Below, piece after piece: positions 25,407 through 34,979 of a stretch of DNA of 64,000 nt. The position numbers and the translations under genes were made by a program. Source of the stretch: JAKVBH01 sp049800955 (GTDB taxonomy: Bacteria > Pseudomonadota > Alphaproteobacteria > Rhodobacterales > Rhodobacteraceae); the NCBI RefSeq assembly GCF_049800955.1, contig NZ_JBNAGA010000001.1:1736001-1800000 (forward strand), read 5' to 3'. The notes under the pieces were generated by a model. The model was not told the origin of the DNA. It did not search any database and worked only from the letters and a program-made list of their open reading frames with translations. How positions within the stretch are numbered: the stretch's first letter is position 1; each line of letters opens with the position of its first letter.

Positions 25407-25979
25407 TCAGGCGCGCAGGCGCTCCAATGTCTTGGCATAGCCGCCATCTGTCACGAACGTGTTTTCCTCGTGAGACGCCTTTCGCTCCAAAGCCGCGTTG
25501 CGATAGGGAAAGCGCCCAAACTCGCGAATGATCTCGCGGTGCGCCCGGGCATGGAGCAGATTATCCTGATCCGGCATGCGTTCATGCATCAATCGCACGC
25601 AACGCTCCTGATCACACAAGTTCTCCGAATGCATCAAGGGCATGTAGAAAAACTGGCGCGCGGGCGCGTCTATCTTGAGATCATACCCCTGCCCGATCGC
25701 TTTTTTCGCCACTGCCAGAGCGATCCGATCAGACGCAAATGCTTTGGAGGAACCCCGGAACATATTACGGGGAAATTGATCGGTCAGGATGAGGTAGGCG
25801 AGCGTGCCGGATGGATAGGTCATCCAAAGCGCGTATCGCCCCTCCATGGCCGCGTCCCAGGCCTTTGAAAAACGGCTCCGGATCGTGTCATCCAAAGTAT
25901 CGTCTTGTTTGTACCATCCCTCAGGACCAACGTCGTCCAACCAAAAGGACAAAACCTCGTCAGGTGTCATACTCGTCAT
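25407..25979 (-). CDS. DUF924 family protein
   Basis: A 190-residue, all-helical soluble protein of the DUF924 (TPR-like) family: VLSFWLDDVGPEGWY at the start, LAYLILTDQFPRNMFRG in the middle, FFYMPLMHSEN and HREIIREFGRFPYRN towards the end are family signatures. No enzymatic function is established. Two in-frame ATGs, at 25979 and 25970, are possible; the first is used because GGAGG lies upstream of it. A CtrA-like sequence (26026-26041) lies in the gap upstream. Confidence 0.88.
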   Translation of the reverse strand: MTSMTPDEVLSFWLDDVGPEGWYKQDDTLDDTIRSRFSKAWDAAMEGRYALWMTYPSGTLAYLILTDQFPRNMFRGSSKAFASDRIALAVAKKAIGQGYDLKIDAPARQFFYMPLMHSENLCDQERCVRLMHERMPDQDNLLHARAHREIIREFGRFPYRNAALERKASHEENTFVTDGGYAKTLERLRA

Positions 25980-26079
25980 CGCGGCGCGGGCCTCCTCACC
26001 CGTTTCACGCCCCCTGGGGCAAATGTTTACAAAAGATTAACTGGGGACAAACACACGAATTGCAACAATTGTGACAGGT

Positions 26080-27336
26080 TCACTGGGCCGCTTCTGCATC
26101 CTCGGCTTCGGCAACGGCATATTCCTGCGCAAATTCCACCGCGACAGAGGTTGAGCTGGGAGAAACCGGCGCGTAGGTCATCGTATCCTCCACAGGGATC
26201 GCGGCGCGCTGTGTCCGGCGATAGGCCGCATAGCCTGCAAGGCCCGTCATCAGAACACCAATAAACAGGAAAAAGCCCCAGGACCCGAGCGCGCTCATGG
26301 CCCAACCGGTAATCAATGGCCCGGACACAGCGCCCACACCATTGATGAACAGCAAACCGCCAGAGGCCGCCGCCATGTCATCGGGCTCCAGAAAGTCATT
26401 GGTATGCGCAATCAGAAGCGAATAGAGCGGGTTGGACATGCCACCGATCAAGAACGCTGCCGCACAAAGCACCACGAAGACAGAGCCCATCATGGCGGCC
26501 AAAGCCGCGCCCAGAGCCGTCGCCGCCGCGACAAACATGATCAAAGAGCGACGGTCCATCCGGTCTGACATCCAGCCCAACGGATATTGCAGCACAAGAG
26601 CACCGACATAGAAGCTCGACACGAAGATCGAGATCTGCGCCACGCTGAGCCCCGCTTCCACACCATAGACCGCGGACATGCCAAATTGCGCCGCAAAGAC
26701 ACCACCCAAAAGGAACATGCCGACACATCCCAACGGCGAGATCTTGATCAACTGCGCAAGGCTCATGGGTTTGGTCGTGTCAAACGCGGGCGTCGGAGAA
26801 ATCGAGAGCAAGATGGGTAGAAATGACAACGAAACCAGAACGGAGATCACGATAAAGAGCGTGTATTCGGCCGGATCTGCCATCAACAACAGGCCTTGCG
26901 CCGCAACGACGCCCGCCATCTGCACAATCATGTAAGCCGAGAGCGTTTGCCCGCGCGTCTCGTTCGTTGCGGCATTGTTGAGCCAGCTTTCCGCGACAAT
27001 GTAGACCCCGCAAAAGCCAAACCCCACGATGACGCGGCCAATGATCCAGGCATAGGGGTTGTTGAGCAGCGGGAACAGGATCAGCACAGCAGAGATGGTC
27101 GACGCGAGTGCCGCGAACACCCGCACGTGCCCCACACGCCGGATCAAGCCCGGTGTGACTTGCGACGACACCAGAAAACCGGCGAAATAGGCTGACATGA
27201 CGACAGACATTTGCAACGTGGAGAAATTCTCGATCTCCCCACGTACGCCGAGCAAGGTGCCTTGCAGGCCGTTACCGACCATCAAGAGAAGCATGCCGAG
27301 CAACAAGGCCCAGGCGTTGGAGATCACGGTCAGCAT
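26080..27336 (-). CDS. Major facilitator superfamily transporter (YcaD-like)
   Basis: A 418-residue, 12-helix membrane transporter. Helix 2 and the following loop carry MSAYFAGFLVSSQVTPGLIRRVGHVRVF, the MFS motif A region; later helices include VIVGFGFCGVYIVAESWLN, characteristic of the YcaD/TIGR00902-like group. The substrate is unknown. The start at 27336 is chosen because AAAGGAG is eight bases before this ATG, whereas a GTG nine bases upstream overlaps the ribosome site. It follows the GTA cluster on the same strand after a 118-base gap. Confidence 0.88.
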   Translation of the reverse strand: MLTVISNAWALLLGMLLLMVGNGLQGTLLGVRGEIENFSTLQMSVVMSAYFAGFLVSSQVTPGLIRRVGHVRVFAALASTISAVLILFPLLNNPYAWIIGRVIVGFGFCGVYIVAESWLNNAATNETRGQTLSAYMIVQMAGVVAAQGLLLMADPAEYTLFIVISVLVSLSFLPILLSISPTPAFDTTKPMSLAQLIKISPLGCVGMFLLGGVFAAQFGMSAVYGVEAGLSVAQISIFVSSFYVGALVLQYPLGWMSDRMDRRSLIMFVAAATALGAALAAMMGSVFVVLCAAAFLIGGMSNPLYSLLIAHTNDFLEPDDMAAASGGLLFINGVGAVSGPLITGWAMSALGSWGFFLFIGVLMTGLAGYAAYRRTQRAAIPVEDTMTYAPVSPSSTSVAVEFAQEYAVAEAEDAEAAQ

Positions 27337-27454
27337 CACAGGCACTCCTTTGGCCCCCGGCTAGAGCCATGTAGCGCGCGATTCTAGCCTTGTGACGACT
27401 TCACTTGTCCGGAGACGACCGTTTTCTGCGCAAGCGGGACCTGCGCGCAGCTCA

Positions 27455-30400
27455 TCACGCCGCGCGCCAAGTCTCAAAAAGACCCGGGCCAAAACTCGCC
27501 GAGACTTGTGCCACGTCGACACTCCATCCAGCGCCAAACCCGTCTTGCGCCTGAGCCGCCGCAGAGTAGGTGAAACTTGGCGAAGACAGGATCGTCTCGC
27601 GACGGACGTTTTGCCCGTCTCTGACACGCAGGATGTATTGCTCCTGTTCTTCCCCCAGCGGCACCTCGAAACCCTCCCATGAATCCCCATCAATGCGCGT
27701 CCGGCGCACCCAGGAGAATTCGAGATCGCCGCCGTCAGACCGGGCGCGCAGATGCGCAGGTTTGAACGGGCGCAGGCCAATACCGTCGAAGGCTTGGCTG
27801 GTCGTCTCAAAAACCGGGTCATCCACGGGGGACGTTGCAGGCCCGACACGGTAATTGCGCGCGATCCGCCTGTCCGCGAGGGTCAACGGCAATTGCTCCA
27901 GCGCGCCGTCCAGCAAGATCACCCAACTGCCTGACGGCCAAACATCGGGCATGATCCCATCGGTGCCTGCCTGTCCACGCAGACGCGTGCGCAGAAGATA
28001 GGTGTTGGGCTGAATGAGCTGCGCCTCTTCGAATTGGAAGATCTCCCAGTTGCCCGTGCTTCCATCGCCGATGATGGCCGCATTGGCGCCACCGAGAAGA
28101 GCTTGGCGTCCAACGGAAGACAACTCGGCATCCACAAAACGCACCTGCAAGTCCGGACCGCGATCAATCAATCCTGGTCGCGCCCGGAACAGCGGGGTCT
28201 CACTTTGCCCCACACTGGCACGCGCATTGATCAACGCGTCCAACTCGAAGCCGTTTTCGTCCAATGACGAGTAGACAGCCGCGGTCCCCACCCATGGATC
28301 AGACGACAGCGCGATATGCGGCGCATGGGCCACTTCTTCCCCCGTCCAAAGCGGCAGATCGAGGAAGAACGGGGTCACTGGGACGGCAGGTTCAAAAGCC
28401 GTCATCGTGCGCAGCTCTTCTTCGAGACGAACGGGATCATAGACATCCGGTTCAATCCGAACGGCATCCACGATCTGAGCCGCGCCCTGCTCAACACGGT
28501 CAATCCGGTAGAGAACATCCTCCACCGAGACGACATCGCCCGCGCCAATAGCGCGCAACGAAGGCGGCAGAGCGAACTTAGCCCCTTCGCGAGACACGCG
28601 AGCTTCCGCCAACCAACGCTCAGCGGACTGTCGCCCCTCCGTCCGTGTCAACGCCAACGGCACCTCTGTCTGCGACACGGCATGGGTTTTGTCGTCGGGC
28701 AGAACAGCTTCGACACTGGCAATGTCATAATCTGCCTCAGCTTCAATAAAATCGAACCGGACACGGCCCGAGATATCAGCCTCTGACGCCCGCATTTGCA
28801 CCAAACGACCGTCGAGATCCTCGGCGACGGCCAGTTGCCCGGGATCAAGAACAACGTCTCGCTTGCCGTTGCGCATGACAAAGCGCAACACACCGTCGCG
28901 TTCAACGGCGTCAAACCCATATTGTAACATCAGGGGCTGCAAAGTGGCGCGTGCATCTTCGACACCACCGGCCATGTAGCCGCGGACGAAACCGTGAAGT
29001 TGCGAAACATCGATCTCCGTCAAACCGGCCTTGGCACAGATTTCCTGCACAAGCGACGCAAGGCTCAGCCCGCTGGCGCGCCCGTTGAGCCAATGGCCTC
29101 GCGCGTAATTCTCCCCATCTGACCACAAGCCCGTCGCGCGCGGAAACCACGGGAAAGGACGCGCGTCCCAAGCCCAGGCGAAGGCGCGGCTCATATCCAG
29201 CATCTGCCCATTATAGACATCTGAGACCGGGTTGTTCTCCACTGTCGCCCAATACTCCGTCACCGCGCGTAAATACTGCCGTTGGATCAGGTCATCCCGG
29301 GCGCCGTTGGAGCCATAGGGAAACGCACTTTCAGAGGACTTTGGATCGAGGAATTTATTGGGTTGGTTGGTTCCTTTGTCGATGGCAGCGCATCCGAATT
29401 CTGTAAACCAGATCGGCTTGGATCGCGGTTCCCACGCCGTTGGCATGCTTTGCCGGATCCCGTCGATGCGGTGGTGATGGGTATGCCCCCACCAATTTCG
29501 AAGATCCTTGTAGCGGAACACCCAAGGCTCATCATGAGCGCCATCCGTGATGTTACGGCGTCGTTGGGATTGGCGCGCTGCATCAGAAGCATAAAACCAG
29601 TCGTATCCTTCGCCGCCCGCAACATTGGCCTTGAGATAGTCAATATTGTAGATTGAGCCCCAATCCGCATCGGCGTGATCCGTGCCGTCGCGCCAATCGG
29701 AAAGAGGCATGTAATTGTCGATGCCGATAAAATCGATGGCGTCATCAGCCCAGAGTGGATCAAGGTGGAAATAGACGTTCCCGCTGCCGTCCTGTGGATG
29801 GTAGCCGAAGTATTCCGACCAATCGGCTGCATAGCCAATTTTCACATCCGGACCAAGGATCGCACGGCAATCAGCCGCGAGCGCACGCATGGCCTCCACA
29901 GCCGGAAAAGTATGATTCGGGCCACGAATTTGCGTGAGCCCGCGCATTTCCGAGCCGATGCAGAAGCTGTCCACGCCGCCCGCCAATTTGCACAGATGCG
30001 CATATTGCAGAATGAATCGACGATAGCTCCATTCCTCTGGGCCGTTATAGGAGACCGTTTTTCCATCAGTGCTGAAATCTGTCGGCCCCGCGGTCCCGAA
30101 GAACGCCTCCACCTCTGCTACAGCAGCCGCCGTCCCATCCGGGGAACCATCCACACCAGGTGCGCGTTCCGTTGTAATGCGTCCACGCCATGGCAACTCC
30201 GGTTGGCCTGCGTCTCCGGAATAGGGATCGGGCAACGCGTTGCCTACCGTTTGCTCCATCAAAATGAAAGGATAAAACATCACGGCTTTTCCAGCCGCGT
30301 TCAACGCCTGTATGGATTCAAAAACAGCCGCATCGGCGGGCGTTCCGCCGTAGATCGCGCGTCCATCATTGTCCTGCGCAATGCTTTGTGCAGCAGAACG

Positions 30401-31396
30401 CGTCACGCCCGAAACGCTCCAAGGCATCTGATTGCCATCTCGTGCCGTACTGGCGACTTTCGGGCGCAACTGACATTGTCCCGTGCGCAAATCATCACCA
30501 AACCAACTGACGATCAGAGAGACCGCCTCTACATTCGGCATCTCGTTGCTGAGTTGATCGAGAGAGGCGCTAAAGTCGCTTTTGCCCGTCGGCTGCGCGG
30601 CATTTGCCCAGCCGCGCCGGTCTGTCCCACTGCCGTAGTGGACGCGCGTGGTGGCAAGGGCATATTCCCCTGTCCCCGGCATCAGAGCGACGGCCCGGAC
30701 GTTGTAAGGCGCCTCTTTTTCGGCATCCTGCGTGCTGGGCTGCACCGGGCGCACAACCTCAAAAGAGAATTGCGGCATACGATTGCCGAATTGCTCAAGC
30801 TGAAGATCCTCGAAAACGACATAAGCCGTACCCCGATAAGCCGGAACTTCGCCGGCGCCTTCGATCGCCTCTATCAAGGGATCAGGAAGTTGATCCTCAG
30901 CACCTTTGTAAAGTCTCATGTTGAGCCGCGATGTATTCATCTCGACACCATCCGCCCAGACCCTTGCGATATTGGCGATCTCGCCTTCGCAGATGGCGAC
31001 AGCAAGGCTCACGGAATACTCGTACGTTTTGTACTTGGTGGTGGAACTAGGCTGAGAGGGAGCCCCTTTGCCGCCACCCGAACTGCCACCGGAAGACACT
31101 TTTTTGATCCGCACGCGTTCGCGAAAATGGCTGGCCCAGATCACATGACCCGACAGACGCATACGCCCCCAGACACGTGGGATTTCCGCGCCCTCGCCGG
31201 CGCGTGTGATCCGAATGCGATCAATCCGTCGCCCTTCAACAACACTGGAGCCCTCGCCCATGACACGCTGATCGAGCATGCGCCCTGCCGCTGCGCCAAC
31301 GAAACGGCCAACGGCCGTCATGGACAGTCCGAGAAACGAACCGCCTAGTGCAGAACCGGCAGCGGCACCAACCGCCGAAAGTACAACCGTCGCCAT
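27455..31396 (-). CDS. GTA g15: baseplate/tail hub protein with GTA TIM-barrel domain
   Basis: At 1313 residues this is the largest gene of the window. The N-terminus is a glycine-rich hydrophobic stretch (VVLSAVGAAAGSALGGSFLG). The region of about 420-760 resembles the glycoside hydrolase-like TIM barrel of the GTA family (WSEYFGYHPQDGSGNVYFHLDPLWADDAIDFIGIDNY in part; PIWFTEFGCAA). A phage-tail-type beta domain and a C-terminal fibronectin-like region follow. In RcGTA the homologue forms the megatron of the baseplate that penetrates the recipient envelope. Its start overlaps the g14 stop (ATGA). It is the last gene of the cluster. Confidence 0.94.
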   Translation of the reverse strand: MATVVLSAVGAAAGSALGGSFLGLSMTAVGRFVGAAAGRMLDQRVMGEGSSVVEGRRIDRIRITRAGEGAEIPRVWGRMRLSGHVIWASHFRERVRIKKVSSGGSSGGGKGAPSQPSSTTKYKTYEYSVSLAVAICEGEIANIARVWADGVEMNTSRLNMRLYKGAEDQLPDPLIEAIEGAGEVPAYRGTAYVVFEDLQLEQFGNRMPQFSFEVVRPVQPSTQDAEKEAPYNVRAVALMPGTGEYALATTRVHYGSGTDRRGWANAAQPTGKSDFSASLDQLSNEMPNVEAVSLIVSWFGDDLRTGQCQLRPKVASTARDGNQMPWSVSGVTRSAAQSIAQDNDGRAIYGGTPADAAVFESIQALNAAGKAVMFYPFILMEQTVGNALPDPYSGDAGQPELPWRGRITTERAPGVDGSPDGTAAAVAEVEAFFGTAGPTDFSTDGKTVSYNGPEEWSYRRFILQYAHLCKLAGGVDSFCIGSEMRGLTQIRGPNHTFPAVEAMRALAADCRAILGPDVKIGYAADWSEYFGYHPQDGSGNVYFHLDPLWADDAIDFIGIDNYMPLSDWRDGTDHADADWGSIYNIDYLKANVAGGEGYDWFYASDAARQSQRRRNITDGAHDEPWVFRYKDLRNWWGHTHHHRIDGIRQSMPTAWEPRSKPIWFTEFGCAAIDKGTNQPNKFLDPKSSESAFPYGSNGARDDLIQRQYLRAVTEYWATVENNPVSDVYNGQMLDMSRAFAWAWDARPFPWFPRATGLWSDGENYARGHWLNGRASGLSLASLVQEICAKAGLTEIDVSQLHGFVRGYMAGGVEDARATLQPLMLQYGFDAVERDGVLRFVMRNGKRDVVLDPGQLAVAEDLDGRLVQMRASEADISGRVRFDFIEAEADYDIASVEAVLPDDKTHAVSQTEVPLALTRTEGRQSAERWLAEARVSREGAKFALPPSLRAIGAGDVVSVEDVLYRIDRVEQGAAQIVDAVRIEPDVYDPVRLEEELRTMTAFEPAVPVTPFFLDLPLWTGEEVAHAPHIALSSDPWVGTAAVYSSLDENGFELDALINARASVGQSETPLFRARPGLIDRGPDLQVRFVDAELSSVGRQALLGGANAAIIGDGSTGNWEIFQFEEAQLIQPNTYLLRTRLRGQAGTDGIMPDVWPSGSWVILLDGALEQLPLTLADRRIARNYRVGPATSPVDDPVFETTSQAFDGIGLRPFKPAHLRARSDGGDLEFSWVRRTRIDGDSWEGFEVPLGEEQEQYILRVRDGQNVRRETILSSPSFTYSAAAQAQDGFGAGWSVDVAQVSASFGPGLFETWRAA

Positions 31397-31842
31397 CAGG
31401 GCATCTCCTCGTGGATTTCAGGGAAACAAAACCGCGCCACCATCCGGCGGCGCCATGGCAAGCTTAGCGAGTTTTCTACGACCCCATGTCCGGAATAGGC
31501 ATGAACAAACCGGGCTGCATCAGCGGTCTCAGTCAGGATACCCAGGTGCTTGGCAACAGCACCGTCCGCCATGCGAAATAACAAGACATCGCCGCGACGC
31601 TCGGGTCCCTCGGCCGGCCGCAGATAATGATTTGCCGCAAGCCAAAGCAACTCGATCTGCGACGCTTCGGACCAGTCCATGGTGTAGGGCGGAACATAGG
31701 CGGGTTCCTTGCCGCCAAGCTCGCGCCAGACGCCTCGCAGCAAGCCCAGGCAGTCACACCCTGCCCCTTTCTCAGCTTGCTGATGGACATAAGGCGTCCC
31801 GACCCAGCTGCGCGCCAATGTCACGACATCAGCACGTCTCAT
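31396..31842 (-). CDS. GTA g14: NlpC/P60 cell-wall peptidase
   Basis: A 148-residue peptidase expected to open the recipient's peptidoglycan during DNA delivery. The NlpC/P60 triad is visible: Cys in GCDCLGLLRGVW, His in AKHLGIL, and a third polar residue (His) in RFVHAYSGHGVVEN. The start at 31842 overlaps the g13 stop (ATGA) and matches the family N-terminus RRADVVTLARSWVGTPY. Confidence 0.93.
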   Translation of the reverse strand: MRRADVVTLARSWVGTPYVHQQAEKGAGCDCLGLLRGVWRELGGKEPAYVPPYTMDWSEASQIELLWLAANHYLRPAEGPERRGDVLLFRMADGAVAKHLGILTETADAARFVHAYSGHGVVENSLSLPWRRRMVARFCFPEIHEEMP

Positions 31843-32726
31843 CTCCGGCTCCCCCCATTGCGCGTCATTGCAGAAGGGGCGGCCGTCACGACCCAATCGT
31901 CTTCCGGAACGTCTGGAAAGCCCTGAAAATTCAGCAAATTGTTGAACTTCAATCTGCACGTTTTGAAAGCTTTGTCACACCCTGCCGTCAGACGCACCCG
32001 ATCACCCGGGGCAATCGCGGCGCGCAACGGCTCCCAAAGCTCGATGCGACGACCCTGTGTTGGCTGCGACGTGTCTCGTTTGATGACGCCGCTCAATCCT
32101 TTCGCGGCCCCATCCAGGACCTCACAAGCGCCATGGCGAAACCAATCCTCGGCAAAGGTATTCTCAGGGTTTATGATGAACGCCGCGCGTCCGTCCGTCT
32201 GGATGACCTCTCCGTCAAACCGATAGCCCGGTTGATCCCGATCAAACCGACACTGGGCATCCCCCAAAACAGCGGCACAGGTTTTTTGGATAACCCGTCC
32301 AAAGGGTCTATTGAGCTGATCGGCGAGGCCGCGGACTTCGGCGCGAAACGCCCCGTCGATGCGCGTCAATTCTCCAATCGTTCCCCGGAAAACCACTTCA
32401 CGCTGAGCAACATCGCTCCAATTCACAAGCCAGGCCTGAACCGACGCCCCGTCAAAACGACCCGCGAGAATATCCTCCTCGCGCAGCGAAACATCCGATA
32501 AGGCGCCCAGAGCTTCGGTGTTGTCCACAGACAATCCAGTGGATTGCTGCAACGCCAGCGCAGTCAGGCCCGTGTCCGCACGGAACGTGACGCCTTCAAA
32601 ACTCAACGTGCAATCATGATCCGTGAACCCATAGATTGTTCCATCTGCACGTGTGATAGCCCACGCGCGACACAAGGTTGTCAGGCCCGTATCAAGATGC
32701 GCCTGCATTTGCTCGGAGACACTCAT
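31839..32726 (-). CDS. GTA g13: baseplate hub protein (DUF2163 / BR0599-type)
   Basis: A 295-residue tail-hub protein. The N-terminal DUF2163 part (LDTGLTTLCRAWAITRADGTIYGFTDHD in part) precedes a Phage_BR0599-type C-terminal domain ending in FKTCRLKFNNLLNFQGFPDVP. That domain has Cys residues near CDKAFKTC, which bind an iron-sulfur cluster in some tail hubs. The start overlaps the g12 stop and its end overlaps g14. Confidence 0.92.
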   Translation of the reverse strand: MSVSEQMQAHLDTGLTTLCRAWAITRADGTIYGFTDHDCTLSFEGVTFRADTGLTALALQQSTGLSVDNTEALGALSDVSLREEDILAGRFDGASVQAWLVNWSDVAQREVVFRGTIGELTRIDGAFRAEVRGLADQLNRPFGRVIQKTCAAVLGDAQCRFDRDQPGYRFDGEVIQTDGRAAFIINPENTFAEDWFRHGACEVLDGAAKGLSGVIKRDTSQPTQGRRIELWEPLRAAIAPGDRVRLTAGCDKAFKTCRLKFNNLLNFQGFPDVPEDDWVVTAAPSAMTRNGGSRR

Positions 32727-33358
32727 CAGACACGCACCTCAACCACCGGCACACTGGGCACTTCGCCCGCCTGAAAAGACGCCACGGACGTTGCGATCCT
32801 GTCTGCATCAAAGCGCACCGGCACGTCGAACTCATACCCCGCCGTGACCACGACATCGGCAAGCGGCGGACGCTCGAATGTGATCCGCCCCGTTGTCGTG
32901 TCGATTTCCCAGTGCACGCCTTCCTGAAGCTCATCGCCTTGAACGCCGGCGCGCACAGTCCCCGCGACAGGTTTTGTAATCGGGCGCTGATACGAAAACT
33001 CGCCTGAATTATAGTTCTTGATCAACTCAAACTCGGTGCGCTCTCCGTCACCCAGGGCAATCACTTGGTCATTGTAACGCACATCTTGGGAGACAGGCGC
33101 CGACTTGTAATCAGCCCAGTCTTTCCAACGGAAGGCAAACAGCTGGCCCTGGCGCGCTTCAAAAAATGCGATCATGACTTCGATGTCTTCCAGTTTGCGC
33201 AAACCCAGGCCCGCGTCATACCGTCTGCGTGAATGAGCCCAGGGGGTATTGCGCTCTTCAAAGCCATTGGCGAGCGTCACGACGTCCGTCCGCCGCTCGG
33301 GCCCGCCAACGGAGCCAAAACTCAGGTTTGCTGGAAACCTCACTTCATGGAAATTCAT
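32726..33358 (-). CDS. GTA g12: distal tail protein (DUF2460)
   Basis: A 210-residue protein of the DUF2460 family. Signature segments are NFHEVRFPANLSFGSVGGPERRTDVVTL in part, FFEARQGQLFAFRWKDWADYKS and GRITFERPPLADVVVTAGYEFDVPVRFD in part. In RcGTA it forms the distal tail ring linking the tail tube to the baseplate hub. It is separated from g11 by 12 bases. Confidence 0.93.
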   Translation of the reverse strand: MNFHEVRFPANLSFGSVGGPERRTDVVTLANGFEERNTPWAHSRRRYDAGLGLRKLEDIEVMIAFFEARQGQLFAFRWKDWADYKSAPVSQDVRYNDQVIALGDGERTEFELIKNYNSGEFSYQRPITKPVAGTVRAGVQGDELQEGVHWEIDTTTGRITFERPPLADVVVTAGYEFDVPVRFDADRIATSVASFQAGEVPSVPVVEVRV

Positions 33359-33370
33359 GACATCCCCTCA

Positions 33371-34024
33371 CTACCGGTTGCGCGCGCCGCGCCCCAGGAC
33401 GCGGTGCATTTGAGCTGCAATCTGGCTTTGACTGCGTTGGAACCCCTGCACATCAGGGGTCGAAATATTCATAACGACATTCACGCCCGCGCCGCCCGAT
33501 CCTTGCGCGCGCACGCCGAGGCTGCCATCCGGACCACGGGTCAGCGGCATGATCGCCTCGGGCCCGGCCTCGCCCATGAGCCCGGTCGCGCCCCGCATCG
33601 GGAACGTAACTGGGCTGCTGACCACGCCGCCTTTGGCAAAAGGCATCACGCGACCCTGGCTCAGAGCGCCGCCATCGGCAAAGGGCATCAACCCGTCGAA
33701 GACATTTGAAAGCAACCCACCAATATGGCTGGAAACCGGTTTGACAGCGGCATTATAGGCCGCGTTGATCATCGATTGCCCAATACTGTCGAGCGCACTG
33801 GACAGGGAATCGCCATTGAGGATCAGGCCATCAATGGCCTTCTTGACCCCGCCTGTGAGCGTGCGATCAAGAGCAGCAGCCTGATTGCCTGTCGCTGAGA
33901 AGGTTTGGTGAATGCGCTGCATCTCACCATCAAAACCCGCTGCCAATGCGCTGGCTTGCCCCAAAGACTGGCTGAGCGCAGCAACATCGTTGTCGAATTC
34001 CTCAATCCCGTCCAGATCCGCCAT
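33371..34024 (-). CDS. GTA g11: tail tape measure protein
   Basis: A 217-residue protein that sets tail length; its short size agrees with the short GTA tail. The N-terminal helix region (DGIEEFDNDVAALSQSLGQASALAAGFDGEM in part) is followed by a hydrophobic, Gly/Ala-rich segment (SMINAAYNAAVKPVSSHIGGLL) and a C-terminal part with GGVVSSPVTFPMRGATGLMGEAGPEAIMPL, common to phage tape measures. The start at 34024 follows AAAGGAACGGAAG and overlaps the g10.1 end by 23 bases. Confidence 0.92.
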   Translation of the reverse strand: MADLDGIEEFDNDVAALSQSLGQASALAAGFDGEMQRIHQTFSATGNQAAALDRTLTGGVKKAIDGLILNGDSLSSALDSIGQSMINAAYNAAVKPVSSHIGGLLSNVFDGLMPFADGGALSQGRVMPFAKGGVVSSPVTFPMRGATGLMGEAGPEAIMPLTRGPDGSLGVRAQGSGGAGVNVVMNISTPDVQGFQRSQSQIAAQMHRVLGRGARNR

Positions 34025-34223
34025 CTTCCGTTCCTTTCGCATCGTCATCGGGGAAAGCTGCAATCAAACGATCCAGCCCCGCGCGCGTCATCGGCGCCGT
34101 GTCCCCGCCTACTCCCAACATCAACATCAATTCAGCCGGGGTCAGCGACCAGAACTCCTCTGGCTGCATCCCCAAGCCGCGCAATCCAGCACGCATGATC
34201 TGTGGCCAGTTGATCTGGCTCAC
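34002..34223 (-). CDS. GTA g10.1: small tail assembly chaperone-like protein
   Basis: A 73-residue protein of the rcc01693-like family: NWPQIMRAGLRGLGMQPEEFWSLTPAELMLMLG in part is diagnostic. It probably acts with g10 as a tail assembly chaperone pair, as G and GT do in lambda-like phages. It overlaps both neighbours (g10 by 4 bases, g11 by 23), so translation is coupled. Small genes like this are easily missed in annotation. Confidence 0.9.
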   Translation of the reverse strand: MSQINWPQIMRAGLRGLGMQPEEFWSLTPAELMLMLGVGGDTAPMTRAGLDRLIAAFPDDDAKGTEDGGSGRD

Positions 34224-34543
34224 GCTGCAGCCCCTGGCACCACAAAGGCCCGCGCCAAAAGCTTGGCTGCCGCCTTGGCGGCACCTGTGATGCCGCCCGC
34301 AATTTCCGCAGAAACGAGATCCTCAGCCGTGACATTCCAGCCGCCGCCGCGCAGACCTGCCACGATCAAAGCCATGACGTCCTGCGCAGATGTCTTTCCC
34401 GTCTCGAAGCGTGCAACAAGATCAACAATGGTTGTCTCACCCAATTGCGCTTCGAGCTCCGCCAGAGCGCCAAGGGTCAGGCGCATGACCCGCGCCTCCC
34501 CATTGATGTCCAGCTCAACCTCTCCCCTCCAAGGATTGCTCAT
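34220..34543 (-). CDS. GTA g10: tail assembly chaperone (GTA gp10 family)
   Basis: A 107-residue protein of the GTA-specific gp10 family: EVELDINGEARVMRLTLGALAELEAQLGETTIVDLVARFETGKTSAQDV in part, then VMALIVAGLRGGGW. It probably guides tape measure and tail tube assembly. It starts five bases after the g9 stop and ends overlapping g10.1. Confidence 0.92.
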   Translation of the reverse strand: MSNPWRGEVELDINGEARVMRLTLGALAELEAQLGETTIVDLVARFETGKTSAQDVMALIVAGLRGGGWNVTAEDLVSAEIAGGITGAAKAAAKLLARAFVVPGAAA

Positions 34544-34548
34544 CGCTC

Positions 34549-34962
34549 TCAGGCCTCAACAAAGCTCAGTTGGCCCGCCGACGAGAGCGCAACTTCATAT
34601 GTCGCCTCGCCATTGTGGCTGCCTGCGTATTCAAGGCTGGTGACCTGGAAGGCACCTTCGACGGTTCCGAAATCCGGAATGATCACCTGAAAATCGGGCG
34701 TTTCGCCGTCAAAGAAGATCTGACGTGCCCGTGCATCCGTTGCGTCATCCTTGAACACACCAGAGCCACTGATAGAGGCTGACTTCACACCTGCGCCCGC
34801 GAGCAGCTCGCGCCAGCCGCCCTGGCTTTCCAGCGAGGTTACGTCAACTGTTTCGGTGTTGAAGCTGACACGCGTGGCTCTCAGGCCCGCCATGGTCGAA
34901 AACGTTCCGTCGCCGGAGACGTCAATCTTGATCAAAAGATCTTTTCCGTTCTGAGCACCCAT
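34549..34962 (-). CDS. GTA g9: major tail tube protein
   Basis: A 137-residue tail tube subunit of the TP901-1-like family: GKDLLIKIDVSGDGTFSTMAGLRATRVSFNTETVDVTSLESQGGWRELLAGAG in part, and a mid-region with SISGSGVFKDDATDARARQIF. Hexamers of this protein stack to form the tube. The start at 34962 follows CCAAGGAGTTGAGACA. Confidence 0.94.
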   Translation of the reverse strand: MGAQNGKDLLIKIDVSGDGTFSTMAGLRATRVSFNTETVDVTSLESQGGWRELLAGAGVKSASISGSGVFKDDATDARARQIFFDGETPDFQVIIPDFGTVEGAFQVTSLEYAGSHNGEATYEVALSSAGQLSFVEA

Positions 34963-34979
34963 TGTCTCAACTCCTTGGT

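Noticed and set aside
24004..25440. A 478-codon plus-strand frame opposite lpdA
   Set aside because: It is the shadow of lpdA, whose FAD, NAD and disulfide motifs are intact on the minus strand. The plus-strand translation is rich in His and Arg and shows no domain.
29675..31348. A 557-codon plus-strand frame inside GTA g15
   Set aside because: It is antisense to a well-recognised GTA gene, is Arg/Ile/His-rich and has no ribosome site.
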